Positions 23,851 to 32,629 of a stretch of DNA of 64,000 bases are shown in pieces. The stretch comes from Myxococcota bacterium (GTDB taxonomy: Bacteria; Myxococcota_A; UBA9160; UBA4427). The notes beneath the pieces are model-generated. The model was not told where the DNA came from. It ran no database searches and worked only from the letters and a program-made list of their open reading frames with translations. Position numbers and translations under genes: made by a program. Location of the stretch: positions 124,001 through 188,000 of the forward strand of contig JAWKRT010000003.1 in the NCBI GenBank assembly GCA_041389495.1. The letters run 5' to 3'. The first letter of the stretch is position 1. Each line of letters begins with the position of its first letter.

Positions 23851-24723
23851 TCACGGCAGCCCGGCGCCCGGCACGTCGACGCGCAGCACGTCGACGCGCG
23901 CGCTGCGCGCTTGCACGGCACCGGCGATCATCGTCGCCGCGGTCACGAGGAAGAGGTCGCGCCGCTCGGGGCCGCCGAGCATGCACGCGATCGCCGTGCG
24001 CGCGGGCTCGGGGCCGCCCGCCGGAACGCGCCGGACCACCTCGCCCCCCTCGCGCACGCGCAGGAACTCGCGCGTCGTCGGGCTCGCGGCCCACACGCAC
24101 CCCTCCGCGTCGAGGCAGATGCCGTCGGGCGTCGCGCCCTTCGGGAGTGCGGCGAACTCGCGCGGCTCCGACAGGTCGCCCTCCGCGTCGACGTCGAAGG
24201 CGACGAGGCGGTAGCCGCCGCTCTCGGCCGCGATCAGCGTCGCGCCGTCGGGCGAGAGCACCATTCCGTTGGGCGCCATGAGCCCGTCGGCGACGCGTCG
24301 CACGCGCCCGTCCGGGTCGACCCGCACGATGCCGGTCGGGCGGGGATCGATCGGCTCCGCCTCGAGGTCGAAGCCGAGGTTCCCGACGTAGGCGCGGCCC
24401 CGCGCGTCGACGACCATGTCGTTGGCGTGGCCACCGCACCAGGGCGAGAGGTCGGCGACGACCTCGAGCGCGCGCTCGCGCAGCCGCAGCAGGCGCTGGT
24501 CGACCATCGACACGACGAGCAGGTCGCCGCCGAGGGCGGGCGGAAGCCAGCCGAGGCCCGAAGGCCGGAACGGCACGCGCGCGATCACCTCCGCGCGGCC
24601 CCCGAGATCGACGGCGAGCACCTCGCCCGCCGCGATGTCGGACAGCCACAGCCGGCCTTCGTGCCAGCGCGGCCCCTCGGCGAAGGCGAGCCCGGCGATC
24701 AGCGTGCGGGGGGAAGCGGGCAT
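23851..24723 (-). CDS. SMP-30/gluconolactonase-family hydrolase
   Basis: A 290-residue six-bladed beta-propeller metalloenzyme of the SMP-30/LRE family, usually a sugar lactonase. The metal ligands can be read: Glu in AEGPRW near residue 16, Asn in GGHANDMVV, Asn in APNGMVLSPDG and Asp in ATPDGICLD. The WDG-type repeat rhythm (VDARGRAYVGN, LDAEGCVWAA) is clear. No signal peptide, so cytoplasmic. ATG with GAGGAG upstream. It may open aldonolactones or other lactones; it is not linked to a sugar pathway here. It is divergent from the DUF3604 gene across a gap with a strong inverted repeat. Confidence 0.88.
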   Translation of the reverse strand: MPASPRTLIAGLAFAEGPRWHEGRLWLSDIAAGEVLAVDLGGRAEVIARVPFRPSGLGWLPPALGGDLLVVSMVDQRLLRLRERALEVVADLSPWCGGHANDMVVDARGRAYVGNLGFDLEAEPIDPRPTGIVRVDPDGRVRRVADGLMAPNGMVLSPDGATLIAAESGGYRLVAFDVDAEGDLSEPREFAALPKGATPDGICLDAEGCVWAASPTTREFLRVREGGEVVRRVPAGGPEPARTAIACMLGGPERRDLFLVTAATMIAGAVQARSARVDVLRVDVPGAGLP

Positions 24724-24792
24724 GGCGTCTCCTCTCGGCTCTGCGCGCGGTGACTAACGTGCCGCGGGCGCTGCCCGGGCGCGCCGTGCGGA

Positions 24793-24828
24793 GCGCGCGC
24801 CGCGCGGATTGGAGCGCGCGGCGCGCGC
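24793..24828. repeat. Perfect 14-bp inverted repeat with 8-nt loop
   Basis: Arms 24793-24806 and 24815-24828, all G and C, flank the loop GATTGGAG. It lies between the divergent SMP-30 and DUF3604 genes and is not followed by a T tract, so it is not a classical terminator. The right arm lies inside the spacer of the candidate minus-strand promoter. Confidence 0.6.
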
Positions 24829-24837
24829 CGCGGTCAA
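24808..24837 (-). promoter_or_regulatory. Candidate promoter of the SMP-30 gene
   Basis: TTGACC (24832-24837, minus) and TCCAAT (24808-24813) with an 18-nt spacer, 84 nt before the ATG at 24723. The -10 lies in the loop and the spacer holds one arm of the 14-bp inverted repeat, so hairpin extrusion or a bound protein could block it. Confidence 0.35.
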
Positions 24838-24930
24838 GCGCGGCGCGCAGACGCTTTGCGCGCGGGGCGCCGATCGTCGATGCTCGCGCCGCCGCGCGCA
24901 GCCCGCGCGCCGCTCCGGGAGGGGTTCCGC

Positions 24931-27195
24931 GTGGGTCGCATCGCCGCCGTCCTCGTCGCATTCATCGCACTAGCGCTCGCGGGTGTCTACGCCGCCGGGA
25001 AGGGCTGGCTCGGCGAGCGGTGGGGCGAGGGCGATCCGGCTCCGCACGCCGTGCCGGCTGCGGTCGTCGCCGCGCGCGCCGCCGCGCAGCGCGCGGCCGC
25101 TTCCGACGTCGGGGCGTTCGACGCGAAGCAGATCGTCTTCGGCGACCTTCACGTCCACTCGACCTACTCGGTCGACGCGTTCCAGCTCGCGCTCCCCGCG
25201 TCGGGAGGCGACGGCGCGCACCCGGTCGCCGACGCGTGCGACTTCGCGCGCTTCTGCTCGGCGCTCGACTTCTGGTCCATCAACGACCACGCGATGTCGC
25301 ACACGCCGCGCACGTGGGCCGAGACGATCGACTCGATCCGCGCCTGCAATGCCGTCGCGAGCGACGCAGCGAGCCCCGACACCGTCGCCTATCTCGGTTG
25401 GGAATGGACGCAGATGGGCACGACGGCCGAGAACCACTACGGCCACAAGAACGTCGTGCTCCGCGACCTCGATGACGCGCACGTTCCCGCGCGCCCGATC
25501 GCGGCGCGCCCGCCGTCCGCGGCGAAGGAGCTGCAGAGCGAAAACGCATCGCCGTCGCCGTTCGCGCTCGGTCTTCTGCCGCTCGTCTCCCGAGACGCGA
25601 GCCTGCTCGACTTCGCGACGCTGATGAACGACTTGATCGCCGTTCCCACGTGCCCGCGCGACGTCCCGGTGCGCGAGCTGCCTGCCGACTGCCGCGAGGA
25701 CGCCGCGACGCCGCGCGAGCTGTTCGACAAGCTCGACGACTGGGGCTTCGCCTCGATCGTGATCCCGCACGGCACGACCTGGGGCACGTACACACCGCTC
25801 GGCTCGAGCTGGGACAAGCAGCTGAACTCGACCCAGCACGACCCGCAGCGGCAGACGCTGATCGAGGTCTTCTCGGGGCACGGCAACTCGGAGGAGTTCC
25901 GCCCGTTCGAGGAGATCTCGCGCGGCGACGACGGCAGCGTTCGCTGCCCGGGCCCGCAGGCGGGCTACCTGCCGAGCTGCCGGCAGGCCGGCGAGATCGT
26001 GCGCTCGCGTTGTGCCGCCGAAGGCGAGTCGGAGGGCGAGTGCGACGCGCGCGCCGCCAAGGCGCGGCAGGACTACGTCGACGCCGACGTGCAGGGCTGG
26101 CTCGCCGTTCCCGCGACGAAGGCCGAGGACTGGCTCGATTCCGGCCAGTGCCGCGACTGCTTCCAGCCCGCCTTCAACTACCGACCGAAGAGCTCGCTCC
26201 AGTACATGCTCGCGCTGCGCTCGTTCGACCCGCGCGGGCCCGAGCGCTTCCGGTTCGGCGTGATGGCGTCGAGCGACAATCACAGTGCGCGCCCGGGCAC
26301 GGGATACAAGGAGATCGAGCGCGCGGCCTTCACCGAGTCGCGTTTCGCGACGTTCCGCGACTCGATGCTAGGTGGGCGCGACGGTCGAGCGCCCGAGGCG
26401 CGCTCGATCGCGGTCGACCTGCCGAAGCTGATGAAGGAGCAGCGCATGAGCTTCTTCGCGCTGCGCGAGACGGAGCGCGGCGCGAGCTTCTTCCTGAACG
26501 GCGGCCTGATCGCGGCGCACAGCGCGGGGCGCGATCGCGATTCGATCTGGCAGGCGATGGAGCGGCGCGAGGTCTACGGGACGAGCGGGCCGCGCATCCT
26601 GCTCTGGTTCGATCTCCTGAACGCGCCGGGCGCGCGCGGGCGCGCCCTCCCGATGGGCGGCGAGGTCGCGATGTCCGAGGCGCCGATCTTCCGCGTGCGC
26701 GCGGTCGGGTCGTTCGAGCAGAAGCCGGGCTGCCCGGAGTTCACGGGCGAGCTGCTCGACGAGGATCGCATCGAGCGGCTCTGCCGCGGCGAGTGTTACA
26801 ACCCGAGCGACGTGCGGCGTCCCATCTCGCGCATCGAGGTGGTTCGGATCCGCCCGCAGATCGCGCCCGGCGAGCCGATCGCGCCGCTGATCGAGGACCC
26901 GTGGCAGGTCTTCCCGTGCGACGGAGCACCCGAGGGTTGCGCCGCGCACTTCTCCGATCCGGACTTCGGCGCCTCCGGGCGCGACGCCGTGTACTACGCG
27001 CGCGCGATCGAGGCGCCGAGCCCGGCCGTCAACGCAGGCGGCCTCCGCTGCGAGCGCGACGCCACGGGAGCGTGCGTGCGCATCCACCCGTGTGTCGGCG
27101 TCGACGCCGCCGACGACTGCCTCGCGGAGACCGAGGAGCGCGCCTGGTCGTCGCCGATCTTCGTCGACCACGCGGCGAGCACGGCGCCACGCTAG
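24931..27195 (+). CDS. Membrane-anchored DUF3604 protein (PHP-like metal-binding)
   Basis: A 754-residue protein. The GTG at 24931 is chosen because GGGAGGGG lies 6 nt upstream and the following residues form a signal anchor (RIAAVLVAFIALALAGVYAA). The periplasmic part begins with FGDLHVHSTYSVDAF, a His-x-His metal motif as in PHP phosphoesterases, and continues with DFWSINDHAMSHTPRTW, IVIPHGTTWG and ASSDNHSARPGTGYKE, all typical of DUF3604. At least a dozen Cys suggest disulfides outside the cytoplasm. The C-terminal third (from about residue 540) is a beta-rich region with GGEVAMSEAPIFRVRAVG. The substrate is unknown; a hydrolase acting at the cell surface is likely. Confidence 0.85.
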   Translation: MGRIAAVLVAFIALALAGVYAAGKGWLGERWGEGDPAPHAVPAAVVAARAAAQRAAASDVGAFDAKQIVFGDLHVHSTYSVDAFQLALPASGGDGAHPVADACDFARFCSALDFWSINDHAMSHTPRTWAETIDSIRACNAVASDAASPDTVAYLGWEWTQMGTTAENHYGHKNVVLRDLDDAHVPARPIAARPPSAAKELQSENASPSPFALGLLPLVSRDASLLDFATLMNDLIAVPTCPRDVPVRELPADCREDAATPRELFDKLDDWGFASIVIPHGTTWGTYTPLGSSWDKQLNSTQHDPQRQTLIEVFSGHGNSEEFRPFEEISRGDDGSVRCPGPQAGYLPSCRQAGEIVRSRCAAEGESEGECDARAAKARQDYVDADVQGWLAVPATKAEDWLDSGQCRDCFQPAFNYRPKSSLQYMLALRSFDPRGPERFRFGVMASSDNHSARPGTGYKEIERAAFTESRFATFRDSMLGGRDGRAPEARSIAVDLPKLMKEQRMSFFALRETERGASFFLNGGLIAAHSAGRDRDSIWQAMERREVYGTSGPRILLWFDLLNAPGARGRALPMGGEVAMSEAPIFRVRAVGSFEQKPGCPEFTGELLDEDRIERLCRGECYNPSDVRRPISRIEVVRIRPQIAPGEPIAPLIEDPWQVFPCDGAPEGCAAHFSDPDFGASGRDAVYYARAIEAPSPAVNAGGLRCERDATGACVRIHPCVGVDAADDCLAETEERAWSSPIFVDHAASTAPR

Positions 27196-27217
27196 GTCGC
27201 TGGCTCGCTAGGCGGAA

Positions 27218-27231
27218 GCTTCCCGGGAAGC
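27218..27231. repeat. 14-bp perfect palindrome
   Basis: GCTTCCCGGGAAGC, 22 bp after the DUF3604 stop and 5 bp before the TTGACT of the candidate WS/DGAT promoter. With no loop and no T tract, an operator is more plausible than a terminator. Confidence 0.45.
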
Positions 27232-27236
27232 GGACG

Positions 27237-27264
27237 TTGACTCGGAGTCGCCCTCGGCTACCGT
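27237..27264 (+). promoter_or_regulatory. Weak candidate promoter for the WS/DGAT gene
   Basis: TTGACT (27237-27242), a 16-nt spacer and TACCGT (27259-27264). The -35 is good and the -10 poor. Confidence 0.22.
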
Positions 27265-27501
27265 GCGCGCCGCTCGCGGGGTCGCCCGCGGGCCGCTCCC
27301 GCGCGGAGCCGTCTCCACCGTCCCGACGCCGTCGCCGTCCTCACCGCCCGCGCGGGCTCCTCGCGCCGCGCGGCGAGATCGGCCCCCCGGCGCCGCGCCC
27401 GGCTGGCAGACTGCCTGCGGGAGAGCAGCGCGCCGCTTCCCGACGACCGGGCCGCGGCCGCGCCGCCAACGCATTCGTGCCACCCGAAGAGGGCAGCCAC
27501 C

Positions 27502-29022
27502 ATGGCCCGCTACGCCTACGAACGCCTCACCGCCCAGGACAACAGCTTCCTGATCATGGAGTCGCCCAAGCACCACATGCACGTGGCGTCGACGCTGATC
27601 TACGACGCCGGGCCGCTGCGCACGAAGGAAGGCGGCATCGACTTCGAGCGCGTCAAGGCGGCGACCGAGGGCTACCTCCACCGCATCCCGCGCTACCGCC
27701 AGAAGCTCCACTTCATCCCGCTCGAAGGCAGCGCCGTGTGGGTCGACGACCGGCACTTCAGCCTCGACTACCACGTTCGCCACGCCGCGCTCCCGAAGCC
27801 CGGCAGCGACGAGCAGCTCCGGCGCCTCGCGTCGCGCATCATGGCCATGCCGCTCGATCGCGCGCGGCCGCTCTGGGAGACGTGGATCGTCGAGGGGCTC
27901 GAGGGTGATCGATTCGCGGTGATCACGAAGATCCACCACTGCATGATCGACGGCTCGTCGGGCGTCGACGTCGCGCAGATCATGATGCGCGCGACGCCCG
28001 ACCGCGACATTCCGCAGGCTCCCGCCTTCATGCCGCGCCCGGCGCCGAGCAACACCGAGCTGCTGCGCGCCGAGCTCTGGCACCGCGCGACGCTCCCGCT
28101 CGAGGCCGTGCGCAATTTCCGCGCCTTCGCCGCCGAGACGGACGACCTGCGCCGCGAGCTCGCGGCGCGCGCGGGCATCCTCGCGTCGACGCTCGGCATG
28201 GGAACGAAGGGCGACGAAACGCCGATGAACGGCGTCAACGGCCCGCACCGCCGGTTCGACTGGCTCAACACCTCGCTCGAGGATCTCAAGGCCGTCCGAC
28301 GCGCGCTGTCCGCGACGATCAACGACGTCGTGCTCACGATCGTGACGGGGGCCGTGCGCGAGTACCTGACGCTGCGGGGCATCGACCCGGCGTCGCTCGA
28401 GTTCCGCATCTCGGCGCCGGTGAGCGTGCGCAGCGAGGAGGAGCGCGGGCGCCTCGGGAACCGCGTCTCGTCGTGGATCCTGGCGCTGCCGATCGACCAG
28501 GCCGACCCGCGCGCCCAGCTCGAGCGCATCCACGAGACGACGCAGGACCTGAAGGGCACGAACCAGGCGCTCGGCGTCGAGATGATGATGCAGGTCGCGG
28601 AGTGGACGCCGTCGATCCTGCTGTCGCTCGGCGCGCAGGCGATCAACGGCCCGATCAACACGATCGTCACGAACGTGCCGGGCCCGCAGTTCCCGCTCTA
28701 CCTGCAGGGCGCGGAGCTCGAGGCGATCTATCCGCAGGTGCCGCTGCTCCCTGGGCTCGGCATCGGCATCGCCCTGATGAGCTACAACGGCCGCGTCTGC
28801 TGGGGCTTCAACAGCGACCCCGACATCGTTCCGGACGGCACGGAGTTCGCGAAGCTCGTCGCGAAGTCGTTCCGCCGCGTCGCCGAGGCCGCGGGCGTCG
28901 AGCTGAGCGAGAAGCCGAAGGCCGGCGCGAGCGCGCCCGCGTCCCGCAAGAAGGCGAAGAAGGCGAAGGACGAGGCCGCGGCGCTCGGCAACGGCTCGGG
29001 CGAGCACGTCGTCCTCGCCTGA
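27502..29022 (+). CDS. Wax ester synthase/acyl-CoA:diacylglycerol acyltransferase
   Basis: A 506-residue WS/DGAT enzyme that esterifies acyl-CoA with fatty alcohols or diacylglycerol to make storage lipid at the inner membrane. The active-site motif is HHCMIDG at 145-151, preceded by PLWETWIVEGL and followed by the WS_DGAT_C domain with TNVPGPQFPLYLQG and SYNGRVCWGFNSD. The N-terminus (LTAQDNSFLIMESPKHHMHVAS) is typical. The last 35 residues are a Lys/Ala-rich tail (SRKKAKKAKDE) that may bind acidic phospholipid. It is isolated from other lipid-storage genes. Its stop faces the convergent CaiB gene across a short tandem repeat. Confidence 0.93.
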   Translation: MARYAYERLTAQDNSFLIMESPKHHMHVASTLIYDAGPLRTKEGGIDFERVKAATEGYLHRIPRYRQKLHFIPLEGSAVWVDDRHFSLDYHVRHAALPKPGSDEQLRRLASRIMAMPLDRARPLWETWIVEGLEGDRFAVITKIHHCMIDGSSGVDVAQIMMRATPDRDIPQAPAFMPRPAPSNTELLRAELWHRATLPLEAVRNFRAFAAETDDLRRELAARAGILASTLGMGTKGDETPMNGVNGPHRRFDWLNTSLEDLKAVRRALSATINDVVLTIVTGAVREYLTLRGIDPASLEFRISAPVSVRSEEERGRLGNRVSSWILALPIDQADPRAQLERIHETTQDLKGTNQALGVEMMMQVAEWTPSILLSLGAQAINGPINTIVTNVPGPQFPLYLQGAELEAIYPQVPLLPGLGIGIALMSYNGRVCWGFNSDPDIVPDGTEFAKLVAKSFRRVAEAAGVELSEKPKAGASAPASRKKAKKAKDEAAALGNGSGEHVVLA

Positions 29023-29029
29023 CGCGCGC

Positions 29030-29073
29030 GCGGCAGGAGCGCGGCAGGAGCGCGGCAGGAGCGCGGCGGGAGC
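29030..29073. repeat. Four tandem 11-bp units between convergent genes
   Basis: The unit GCGGCAGGAGC occurs at 29030, 29041 and 29052, with a one-base variant at 29063. It fills most of the 59-bp gap between the WS/DGAT and CaiB stops. There is no hairpin potential within the unit, so a terminator role is not evident. Confidence 0.7.
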
Positions 29074-29081
29074 GGCGGAGG

Positions 29082-30332
29082 CTAGGCGCCCCCGATCGCA
29101 CCCGCGGCGCGCAGCGCGGCGATCGCGTCGTCGGCGAGCCCGAGGTCGGCGCGCAGCACCTCGTCGGTGTGCTGGCCGAGCGTCGGCCAGCGCCGGACCG
29201 GCCCCTCCGCGACCTCCGACAGCTTGATCGGGTTCCCCGCCACGAGGAGCGGCGCGTCCGCGTCGGGCCGCGGCACCTCGATGATCATGTCGTGGCTGCG
29301 CACGTGCGGGTCGGCGACGACGTGGGCCGGCGAGAAGCACGGGCCCGCCGCGATGCCCGCGCTCGTGAGCGCCGTGCACGCCTCGAGCATCGTCTTGTCG
29401 CTCGCCCACGCCTCGACGGCCGGCTGGACGACGTCGGCGAAGTGCTCCTGCCACCCGCTGCGGTCGGCGAAGCGCGGGTCGTCGAGCCACTCCGCGTGGC
29501 CGACCGCGCGGCTGAAGATCTCGAGCTGGTGCGGGCGCACGGCCTGCGCGATGAAGTAGCCGTCCTTCGCGCGGAACGTGTTCACGATGCCCGCCACGCG
29601 CGACTTGCGCTCGAACACGCCCATCGAGTGGAAGAACGGCACGATGTCCGCCATCGCGACCATTGCGTCGAACATCGCGACGTCGACGTGCTGGCCGCGC
29701 CCGGTCGCGTCGCGGTGGCGCAGCGCGGCGAGCATCCCGATCGTCGCGAAGAGCGCGGAGCCGATGTCGCCGAGCGCGCCCGCCGGGCCGAGCCGCGGGT
29801 ACTCGCCCTCGCGCCGGTGGATCTCGTAGAAGCCCGCCATCGCCTCGGCGATCGACGCGTAGGCCGGCCAGCTCGCGTAGGGCGACGGCAGCAGGTTGCC
29901 GAAGCCCGAGACGGACACGTAGACGAGCCGCGCGTTCACGGCGGCGAGGTCGGCGTAGCCGAGGCCGAGGCGCTGCATGGTTCCCGGCTTGAAGTTCTCG
30001 CCGACGACGTCGTAGTGCGCGGCGAGGCGCTTGACGAGCGCGACGCCGTCGGGGTGCTTGAGGTCGATGGCGATGCTGCGCTTCGAGAGCGAGTTGCGCA
30101 GGTAGGTCGCGCCGACGTCGCGGCCGTCGACGTCGCGCACGGCGGGCAGCGAGCCGCGCCCCGAGTCGCCCGTCACCGGGTGCTCGACCTTCACGACGTC
30201 GGCGCCGAGGTGCGCGAGCAGCTGCGTCGCGAAGGGAAGCGCCTGCATCTGCTCGATCGCGAGGATGCGCACACCGTCGAGCGGCTTCGAGCCGTCGCCG
30301 CGCTCCCCGCCCGCGATCTCTCCGATCTTCAC
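29082..30332 (-). CDS. CaiB/BaiF family III CoA-transferase
   Basis: A 416-residue enzyme that moves CoA between carboxylic acids through an aspartyl-CoA thioester. Family landmarks: PLDGVRILAIEQMQALPFATQLLAHLGADVVKVE at the N-terminus, SIAIDLKHPDG, GENFKPGTMQRLG, and the region GALGDIGSALFA with Asp189 at the position of catalytic Asp169 in formyl-CoA transferase. The length is normal for a single-domain member. The GTG start at 30332 has GGGAGG 6 nt upstream and overlaps the stop of the acylase gene as GTGA. It is the last gene of a ligase, acylase, CoA-transferase operon. Donor and acceptor acids are unknown. Confidence 0.92.
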   Translation of the reverse strand: MKIGEIAGGERGDGSKPLDGVRILAIEQMQALPFATQLLAHLGADVVKVEHPVTGDSGRGSLPAVRDVDGRDVGATYLRNSLSKRSIAIDLKHPDGVALVKRLAAHYDVVGENFKPGTMQRLGLGYADLAAVNARLVYVSVSGFGNLLPSPYASWPAYASIAEAMAGFYEIHRREGEYPRLGPAGALGDIGSALFATIGMLAALRHRDATGRGQHVDVAMFDAMVAMADIVPFFHSMGVFERKSRVAGIVNTFRAKDGYFIAQAVRPHQLEIFSRAVGHAEWLDDPRFADRSGWQEHFADVVQPAVEAWASDKTMLEACTALTSAGIAAGPCFSPAHVVADPHVRSHDMIIEVPRPDADAPLLVAGNPIKLSEVAEGPVRRWPTLGQHTDEVLRADLGLADDAIAALRAAGAIGGA

Positions 30333-32578
30333 CGCGTTCCTCCCGTGCGTCCCGCGAGCTCCTCGCCGGGCCGGTACTCGCGCTCGAGGTGCGCGCGCAG
30401 CGCGGATTCGTCCAGGTAGACGGGCTTCGTTCCCTCTGCGAGGAAGAGCTCGACCTGGTCGTCGTAGTGCGGCGACGAGGCGTCGAGCGTCGCGCTGCCG
30501 TACTGGTGGACCGACTCGCTCGAGACCTCGCCGTCGCGATCCCACTCGACGAACATGATGAACGAGTCGCCGGTGTTCGGGACGAGCACGCCGTCGTCGT
30601 CGGGCGAGAAGTCCTCGAGCGCGCGCAGCACGTCGGGGCCGCCGTTCGCGGGCAGGTCGAGCGTGCCGCGCCGGAACCGGTTGACCTCGCCCCACGTGGG
30701 GTCGACGCGCCCGTAGCGATCGCGCAGCCGCTCGACGACGCGCGGGAACGTGTCGACGGCGCGCGGGACGTCGGCCTCGCCCTTCATCTCCGCGACCAGC
30801 GTCGGGAGCGCGGTCAGGACGCCGAGCGCGGCGGCGCGGTCGTCGAGCTCGACCGAGAAGCCCCAGCTCGCGAGTCGCTCCTGCGCGTCGCGCAGCACCG
30901 CGTCGTCGCCGTAGTCGGCGGCGAGCACCTCGGCGACGACGTCGCGCACGCGGGCGTCCTCGGAGTAGCGCTTGTCGTACTTGTACTCGCGGAACTCGTC
31001 GCGCGTGATCCAGCGATCCTGGCCGTAGAGCTCGAGCGCGCGCAGCGCGCGGTTGGTCATGCGCGTCTCGAAGCCCGATTCGGGGGCGAAGTCCTCGGGG
31101 CGCGGGTCGTCGCCGAGGCCGCTCGAGCGGAAGGGCGTGTGGTTCGCGCTCACGACGAACCCCGAGCGCGGGTCGACGACCTGCGGTGCCTCGTCGATGC
31201 CGCGGGTCTCCGTCCAGACGAGGTCGCTGCGGTCGCCCGGCAGGTAGGCCTGCCAGTCCCAGCCCGGCGCGCGCACGGGCGACTGCGCGTTGTAGAGATA
31301 GGCGATGCGACCCTCCGCGTCGGCGTAGACGAAGTTCAGGCTCGGGATCGCGCCCATGCGCATCGCGTCGCGCCACTCGTCGTACGAGCCCGCGCGGTTC
31401 ATGCGGTAGTACTGCTCGAGCTGGCGCACCTCGCCCATGCCGACGAAGCGGAGCGCGTAGGCGCCGTGCGACGTGATGCTCACGGGCCCGTGCACGCTGC
31501 GCACGATCTCGCGGCGCACGGGCCAGTGCAGCCGTCCGAGCAGCTTCACGTCGAGCACCGTCTCCTCGCGCTCGAGCGGACGCCACTCGCCGTCGAGGCG
31601 GTAGTGCGAGCCGTCCTCGTCGAGCGCGAGCACGTACACGTCGGCGAGGTCGGGGCGGTTCACGGTGCTCGCCCAGCCGAGCCGCCGGTTGTGGCCGTGC
31701 AGCACGACGGGCGAGCCCGGGAAGACGCCGCCCGCCATGTCCCAGCCTTCTTCGCTGTGCAGGTGCACCTCGTACCACGACACCTGCCCGACGTAGGGCT
31801 GGTGCGAGTTCACGAGCAGGCGCGTCGCGCCGTCCGCCGAGCGGCGCGGGCCGACGGCGACCGCGTTCGAGCCGAGGAGCCCGCCGCCGGTGACGAGGCG
31901 GAGCGCGGCCTCGACCGGCGCTTCGGGACCGGGCGGCGCGAACGGGTCGGCCGCGGTCTCGCGCCGCCGCGCGTCCCCGAAGATCTCCGCGATCGTCGAC
32001 TGCAGCCCGTAGAAGAGCGGCATGCGCGCGGCGAAGCCGGCCGCGACGTCGCGCCCCGTCGCCGGCACGACGCCCGGCCACACCTCGCGCGGGTGCAGGG
32101 CCGCGTAGTGGTTCACGCCGTCGGCGTAGGCCTCGGCGATCGCGCGCGCGGCGGGCGAGAGATCCGCCTCGTAGCGCGCGTCGACCGCGGCGCGGCCGCC
32201 CATCCAGCGCACGACGTAGTCGAGCGGCGCGGCGGACGCGCCCTTCACGCTCGCGAGCCGGCCGCGCGCGGTGAGCAGCACCTCCTGGATCGTCGCGAAG
32301 TCGTCCTCGCTGTGCGCGTAGGCGAGCCCGTAGGCGACGTCGGCGTCGGTCCGCCCGTACACGTGCGGAACGCCGTAGTCGTCGCGCAGGATGCGGACGT
32401 CGTAGCGCTCGGCGGCCGCGAGGAGCGGGGCGGGGTCGAAGTGGGCGCGCTCGGGAGCGAGCAGCCACGCGCCGCCCGCGATCGCGCAGCCGAGCGCGAG
32501 CGCGACCCACGCACCGGCGCCGCGCGCGGGCGGGACGGGCGCGCAGGGGCGCGCAGGGGCGTCGGGGGGCGGCGGCAT
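30329..32578 (-). CDS. Penicillin-acylase-family N-terminal-nucleophile amidase
   Basis: A 749-residue self-processing Ntn hydrolase that cuts acyl-amide bonds. A single hydrophobic segment (about residues 22-41) exports or anchors the precursor. The alpha chain begins at RILRDDYGVPHVYG; the autocatalytic site is LLGSNAVAVG with Ser237 as the new N-terminal nucleophile. NSHQPYVGQ, FPGSPVVLHGHNRRLGWA and VVSANHTPF follow in the beta chain. The length matches penicillin G, cephalosporin and aculeacin-type acylases. Substrates in the family range from beta-lactams to acyl-homoserine lactones. There is no Shine-Dalgarno; TATCGT lies 9 nt before the ATG. The stop is coupled to the CaiB gene by GTGA. 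Confidence 0.9.
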   Translation of the reverse strand: MPPPPDAPARPCAPVPPARGAGAWVALALGCAIAGGAWLLAPERAHFDPAPLLAAAERYDVRILRDDYGVPHVYGRTDADVAYGLAYAHSEDDFATIQEVLLTARGRLASVKGASAAPLDYVVRWMGGRAAVDARYEADLSPAARAIAEAYADGVNHYAALHPREVWPGVVPATGRDVAAGFAARMPLFYGLQSTIAEIFGDARRRETAADPFAPPGPEAPVEAALRLVTGGGLLGSNAVAVGPRRSADGATRLLVNSHQPYVGQVSWYEVHLHSEEGWDMAGGVFPGSPVVLHGHNRRLGWASTVNRPDLADVYVLALDEDGSHYRLDGEWRPLEREETVLDVKLLGRLHWPVRREIVRSVHGPVSITSHGAYALRFVGMGEVRQLEQYYRMNRAGSYDEWRDAMRMGAIPSLNFVYADAEGRIAYLYNAQSPVRAPGWDWQAYLPGDRSDLVWTETRGIDEAPQVVDPRSGFVVSANHTPFRSSGLGDDPRPEDFAPESGFETRMTNRALRALELYGQDRWITRDEFREYKYDKRYSEDARVRDVVAEVLAADYGDDAVLRDAQERLASWGFSVELDDRAAALGVLTALPTLVAEMKGEADVPRAVDTFPRVVERLRDRYGRVDPTWGEVNRFRRGTLDLPANGGPDVLRALEDFSPDDDGVLVPNTGDSFIMFVEWDRDGEVSSESVHQYGSATLDASSPHYDDQVELFLAEGTKPVYLDESALRAHLEREYRPGEELAGRTGGTR

Positions 32579-32587
32579 GGCGCGCCA

Positions 32588-32593
32588 CGATAG
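32588..32593 (-). promoter_or_regulatory. Candidate -10 hexamer TATCGT just before the acylase gene
   Basis: TATCGT on the minus strand with 9 nt to the ATG and no Shine-Dalgarno between. It could give an internal leaderless transcript for acylase and CoA-transferase, independent of the ligase gene 51 bp upstream. Confidence 0.3.
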
Positions 32594-32629
32594 CCGAGCG
32601 CGCGCGGGCCGCCGCCCGGCCGCGGTCGC

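Larger units (their letters stand above)
27196..27501. other. 306-bp gene-free stretch between DUF3604 and WS/DGAT genes
   Basis: Contains a 14-bp perfect palindrome (27218-27231) and a weak promoter-like pair (27237-27264) near its left end. The rest is GC-rich sequence with no open frame that has both a start and a Shine-Dalgarno. The leader to the WS/DGAT start would be about 235 nt, unusually long for this window. Confidence 0.5.
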
